Source: Taishania sp037189645
GTDB taxonomy: Bacteria; Bacteroidota; Bacteroidia; Flavobacteriales_D; Crocinitomicaceae
Direction: 5' to 3'
Assembly (NCBI GenBank): GCA_037189645.1
Contig: JBBCIY010000001.1
Coordinates: 195,309-259,308, forward strand
DNA: 64,000 nt
Shown: one piece after another, positions 61,799 through 64,000 of the stretch
Numbering within the stretch: the first letter of the stretch is position 1
Layout: each line of letters begins with the position of its first letter
Translations under genes and position numbers: made by a program
Notes under the pieces: generated by a model
The model's input: the letters and a program-made list of their open reading frames with translations, nothing else
Told to the model about the DNA's origin: nothing
Database searches by the model: none

Positions 61799-62244
61799 TG
61801 AAAAAAGAAAACACACCAGTAGGATTTGTATTGCAGGGAATAAAAACCGAGCAGTTTGCTATTTTCGAAGAGCATTATGCCCCCAAGAAGGAAACCGGCT
61901 TAGGGACAGAGCTGCAATTTAAATTAGACCATACAAATAAGCTGATAGGTGTCGTTCTTGGTTCTGAATTTATGCAGGGGAAAAAAGTTTTTTTGAAAAT
62001 TCAGGTAAGCTGTCATTTCAAAATTGAAGAGGCCTCCTGGAATACGTTTATCAGGAAAAAAGAAAATAAATTAATTATTCCTAAAGGGTTTCTTGCTCAT
62101 TTAGCGATGATAACAACCGGCACAGCAAGAGGGATTTTATTTGCCAAAACAGAAACAACTCCATTTTCAAAATTTATACTCCCTACATTAAACGTGGCAG
62201 AAATGATAACCGAAGATGCATCATTTGATATGGCAGATGAATAA
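61798..62244 (+). CDS. SecB-like chaperone candidate of the toxin-antitoxin operon
   Basis: 148 residues, close to SecB's 155. LQGIKTEQFAIFEEHYAP and ELQFKLD match SecB's first strands; VFLKIQVSCHFKIEE its middle strand. FLAHLAMITTGTARGILFAKT...PFSKFILPTLNV corresponds to the SecB helix-strand end (aRgiL...t..p...LP.iN). Toxin-antitoxin-SecB order equals that of Mycobacterium Rv1955-1957. Assignment rests on pattern only, at low identity. Translation is coupled to the antitoxin by a shared base (TAATG). Confidence 0.55.
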   Translation: MKKENTPVGFVLQGIKTEQFAIFEEHYAPKKETGLGTELQFKLDHTNKLIGVVLGSEFMQGKKVFLKIQVSCHFKIEEASWNTFIRKKENKLIIPKGFLAHLAMITTGTARGILFAKTETTPFSKFILPTLNVAEMITEDASFDMADE

Positions 62245-62271
62245 TGGCTACATACTTATTTTCAAACTTCT

Positions 62272-62429
62272 TTGTTTACATGTTTTTTACATATCTTTAT
62301 ATTCATTATTTTTTGAGTGGAAACAGTACTTTTGTTTCTGAGCAATGTCACTGGAAAATGAGATTCATTTGCGGGAACATTTGCAGGAAAGACTAAATAC
62401 ATTACAACAAAAAATACTATTTTTGAGCT
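62272..62429 (+). repeat. Conserved XRE-module upstream region, copy B
   Basis: 158 bp, 11 bp shorter than copy A because it has two rather than three 11-bp units. Apart from that only a few substitutions separate A and B. Both -7 boxes and the small frame are kept. Confidence 0.85.
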
Positions 62430-62446
62430 ATGACACATACCGCTAA
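62345..62446 (+). CDS. Candidate leader peptide overlapping XRE copy B
   Basis: 33 codons, identical to the copy A peptide except Ile19 to Thr. Same placement: after a -7 box, overlapping the XRE start by 17 nt. Coding status is uncertain because the surrounding DNA is conserved as well. Confidence 0.33.
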   Translation: MSLENEIHLREHLQERLNTLQQKILFLSYDTYR

Positions 62447-62852
62447 AAACCCGAAAATACACGAAGGCCGCAATATAAAACGATTCCGGGAAATGCTCGG
62501 CATCAAGCAGGACGCACTGGCTTATGAGCTGGGCGATGACTGGAACCAACAAAAAGTTTCTTTACTGGAACAAAAGGAAACGATTGACGCTACCCTGTTA
62601 CAACAAATCTCCGAAGCACTGAAAATACCTGTAGAAGCGATTCAGAATTTTGATGAGGAACAGGCAATTAATATTATATCAAATACATTTGAAAATTGTA
62701 ATCAGCCAGCTTCAATCTTCTATAACTCTACAATCAATCCTGTTGACCAAATAATTAAACTTCACGAGGAGAAAATAGCGTTGTATGAAAGGATGTTGAA
62801 GGAGAAGGATGAAATGATGGCCAGATTGGAGATGTTGATACAAAAATCATAG
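62430..62852 (+). CDS. XRE family regulator, module copy B
   Basis: 140 residues; residues 1-82 and the C-terminal coil (EEKIALYERMLKEKDEMMARLE) are nearly the same as copy A. The linker (about 83-106) differs: NTFENCNQPASIFYNSTINP instead of STINNNDNSSFFNQG. The DNA-binding residues are almost unchanged (Val16 to Ile, Glu36 to Asp), so A and B should bind the same sites. Followed by a hairpin and two minus-strand genes. Confidence 0.88.
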   Translation: MTHTAKNPKIHEGRNIKRFREMLGIKQDALAYELGDDWNQQKVSLLEQKETIDATLLQQISEALKIPVEAIQNFDEEQAINIISNTFENCNQPASIFYNSTINPVDQIIKLHEEKIALYERMLKEKDEMMARLEMLIQKS

Positions 62853-62868
62853 CATAAAAAATCGTAAA

Positions 62869-62936
62869 TACCGCTCCCTCCCTTACTGCTGATTACTGAA
62901 GAGAAATTTGCGTGAGGGATAGCAGCGGTATCCTTT
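62869..62936. terminator. Hairpin after XRE copy B
   Basis: TACCGCT (62869-62875) pairs with AGCGGTA (62924-62930), extended inward by CCCTC with GAGGG past a 4-nt bulge, then TCCTTTT. A plausible terminator, though the 48-nt loop is long. Confidence 0.45.
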
Positions 62937-63025
62937 TGTGAGAAACGAACAAAAGATATAGCGTATAGCCCGACCCGAAGGGGCACGCCCAAAGAAAAAA
63001 AGCATTTAAAAAAGTTAACTATTTT

Positions 63026-63361
63026 TCAGGCATGTGCCGGAATGATCTGGGGCATAAATTTTAATATCGGTTCTGTACCGTTTATGAACGTCACAAATAT
63101 TACATAGTAGTCTTCGCAGGGATCACGTTCCAGGTTATATTGGGGAACGCCAACATACCCACTATATGCTGAATAGGTGGACACAATAAAAATTTCGATG
63201 TGTTGTTCCCTCGAGGTTTTTATCGTGAATCTTCCTCTCCCTTCGCCCTTATCGTTGAGAATCGTACAGTTGGCGGCAATAAATTTATTTTTCACGAATT
63301 CATCTGCGTATTTCTTAAGCTCTGTATGGCGGAATGATGACCAGTTATAGTTCTTTTTCAT
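63026..63361 (-). CDS. PD-(D/E)XK-fold-like protein, paralog 2 (short)
   Basis: 111 residues, paralog of the 59566 gene: WSSFRHTELKKYADEFVKNKFIAANCTIL, GRGRFTIKTSREQHIEIFIVSTY, GVPQYNLERDP.EDYYVIFVTFINGTEPILKFMPQII. It stops about 45 residues short of paralog 1, right after the position of YLIPS, and also lacks the catalytic Gln/Glu-x-Lys. The gene is either a naturally short version or 3'-truncated. It precedes no partner on its strand; the SymE-like gene lies 63 nt upstream. Confidence 0.65.
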   Translation of the reverse strand: MKKNYNWSSFRHTELKKYADEFVKNKFIAANCTILNDKGEGRGRFTIKTSREQHIEIFIVSTYSAYSGYVGVPQYNLERDPCEDYYVIFVTFINGTEPILKFMPQIIPAHA

Positions 63362-63424
63362 ATCAATTGAAGCGTTTTAACAGATAAAGAATGATATCAA
63401 TTAAGGTTTGTTTACGCGCGCTTT

Positions 63425-63658
63425 CTACGATTCAGGGCGGCTTTCCCGGCTATCCGGATGAATCGTAATGGTGAGCTTGTTTGCTTCGGTAGCTACTTCT
63501 ATTTCCTGACCGGGTATGAATCCGCAGTCTTGCAGCCATTTGCCCATCAGGCGGATTTCAGGAAAATGTACATTGTAACTGCCATACTGGAATTGTTCGT
63601 TCCTGCGAATGATCTTATCATATACCTTCATCCGGCGTGTCTTTACTGAATTTTTCAT
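63425..63658 (-). CDS. SymE-family toxin-like protein
   Basis: 77 residues. FPEIRLMGKWLQDCGFIPGQEIEVATEANKLTITI is the SymE signature (P.IRL.GkWL..aGF..G..v.V....L.I), an AbrB-like fold whose E. coli member is an RNA-cleaving type I toxin held down by the antisense RNA SymR. The N-terminal 30 residues are basic. No antisense RNA could be identified by eye on the plus strand. Lies between nuclease-like paralog 2 and XRE copy C. Confidence 0.8.
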   Translation of the reverse strand: MKNSVKTRRMKVYDKIIRRNEQFQYGSYNVHFPEIRLMGKWLQDCGFIPGQEIEVATEANKLTITIHPDSRESRPES

Positions 63659-63743
63659 GATATTGCGTTTTGTTTCAGCAAAGTTTGAAAGGCACAGAAA
63701 GGTATCCTACTTGCCCGATGTGTATTTTACAGCAGATGGTGAG

Positions 63744-63905
63744 TTGTTTACGTGTTTTTTACATATCTTTATATTCATTATTGTTTTAATGGAAACAGTA
63801 CTTTTGTCTGAAAATAATGTCACTGGAAACGATGTTTACATTATTTTTAAGTAGCTGCGCTTTGCAGATTTTATATATTGTAACAAATAATACTATTTTT
63901 GAGCT
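63744..63905 (+). repeat. Conserved XRE-module upstream region, copy C (diverged)
   Basis: 162 bp. The first ~75 bp (two 11-bp units, TATCTTTATATTCATTA, TACTTTTG) and the last ~20 bp (TACTATTTTTGAGCT) match copies A and B; the middle has diverged and the small frame is lost. Confidence 0.8.
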
Positions 63906-64000
63906 ATGACACATACCGCTAAAAACCCGAAAATACACGAAGGCCGCAATGTAAAACGCTTTAGAGAAATGCTCGGCATCAAGCAGGACGCACTGGCTTA
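63906..64000 (+). CDS. XRE family regulator, module copy C (cut by window end)
   Basis: 31 codons visible before the window ends. They read as MTHTAKNPKIHEGRNVKRFR then EMLGIKQDALAY, the same as copy A. The DNA differs by a few synonymous changes (CGATTCCGG to CGCTTTAGA). Third copy of the module within 3.7 kb. Confidence 0.85.
   Translation, partial: MTHTAKNPKIHEGRNVKRFREMLGIKQDALA

Noticed and set aside
62869..62936. Hairpin considered as an integron attC or similar recombination site
   Set aside because: It lacks the attC core sites (RYYYAAC/GTTRRRY); a terminator-like hairpin explains it better.
60079..63905. Regular repeats considered as a CRISPR array
   Set aside because: Only three long repeats at uneven spacing with genes between them; the 11-bp units are too short and have no spacers. 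No CRISPR array was seen anywhere in the window.

Overview
The window looks like a chromosomal segment of a Bacteroidota bacterium, most likely order Flavobacteriales. Direct signs are type IX secretion (T9SS) sorting domains on four secreted proteins, a PorP/SprF gene, GLPGLI and DUF3078 family proteins, two outer-membrane beta-barrel receptors, a HmuY-type heme locus, and many copies of the Bacteroidota -7 promoter box TAnnTTTG just upstream of genes. A Crocinitomicaceae/Fluviicola-like host is my guess from memory of similar proteins; nothing here proves it.

Layout. 0-11.7 kb: the start of ligA (cut by the window edge), a YbiT-like ABC-F ATPase, recQ with a small lipoprotein, a GLPGLI/outer-membrane barrel pair, a DUF3078 protein, heme A synthase and a TauE/SafE permease. 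11.7-18 kb: a CAU-anticodon tRNA, four tandem small secreted paralogs, a DPP-IV type peptidase, the 4.5S SRP RNA, an O-methyltransferase and an amidohydrolase. 18-24.4 kb: a three-gene surface operon (T9SS type B adhesin, PorP/SprF, PD40-OmpA). 24.5-28.6 kb: an arginase-argS operon with two trailing genes. 28.9-33.3 kb: ferritin followed by a 1302-residue sensor joining a beta-propeller, an adenylate cyclase and an HD phosphohydrolase. 33.5-36.5 kb: a T9SS cargo protein and an overlapping dapF operon. 36.6-42.5 kb: a five-gene heme-uptake operon carrying two HmuY-like proteins, one lipid-anchored and one T9SS-tagged. 42.5-58.7 kb: PafA phosphatase, an SGNH-like T9SS protein, thyA-capA-folA, pepT-holA-rsmE-DUF4159, an ATP-cone/nuclease fusion, a Na/Pi transporter and two metabolic enzymes.

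58.7-64 kb is different: AT-rich, full of inverted repeats, and built from three near-identical copies (the last cut by the window end) of a promoter-plus-XRE-regulator module. Between the copies sit a translationally coupled three-gene operon that looks like a toxin-antitoxin-chaperone module, two paralogous degenerate nuclease-like genes and a SymE-type toxin. This is the accessory island of the window and the best candidate for an undescribed system.

The promoters calibrate each other. The SRP RNA stem begins 4 nt after its -7 box. By the same spacing, heme A synthase, the DUF5522 gene and all three XRE copies should be transcribed without a leader. All functional calls come from reading the translated sequences; no search was run.
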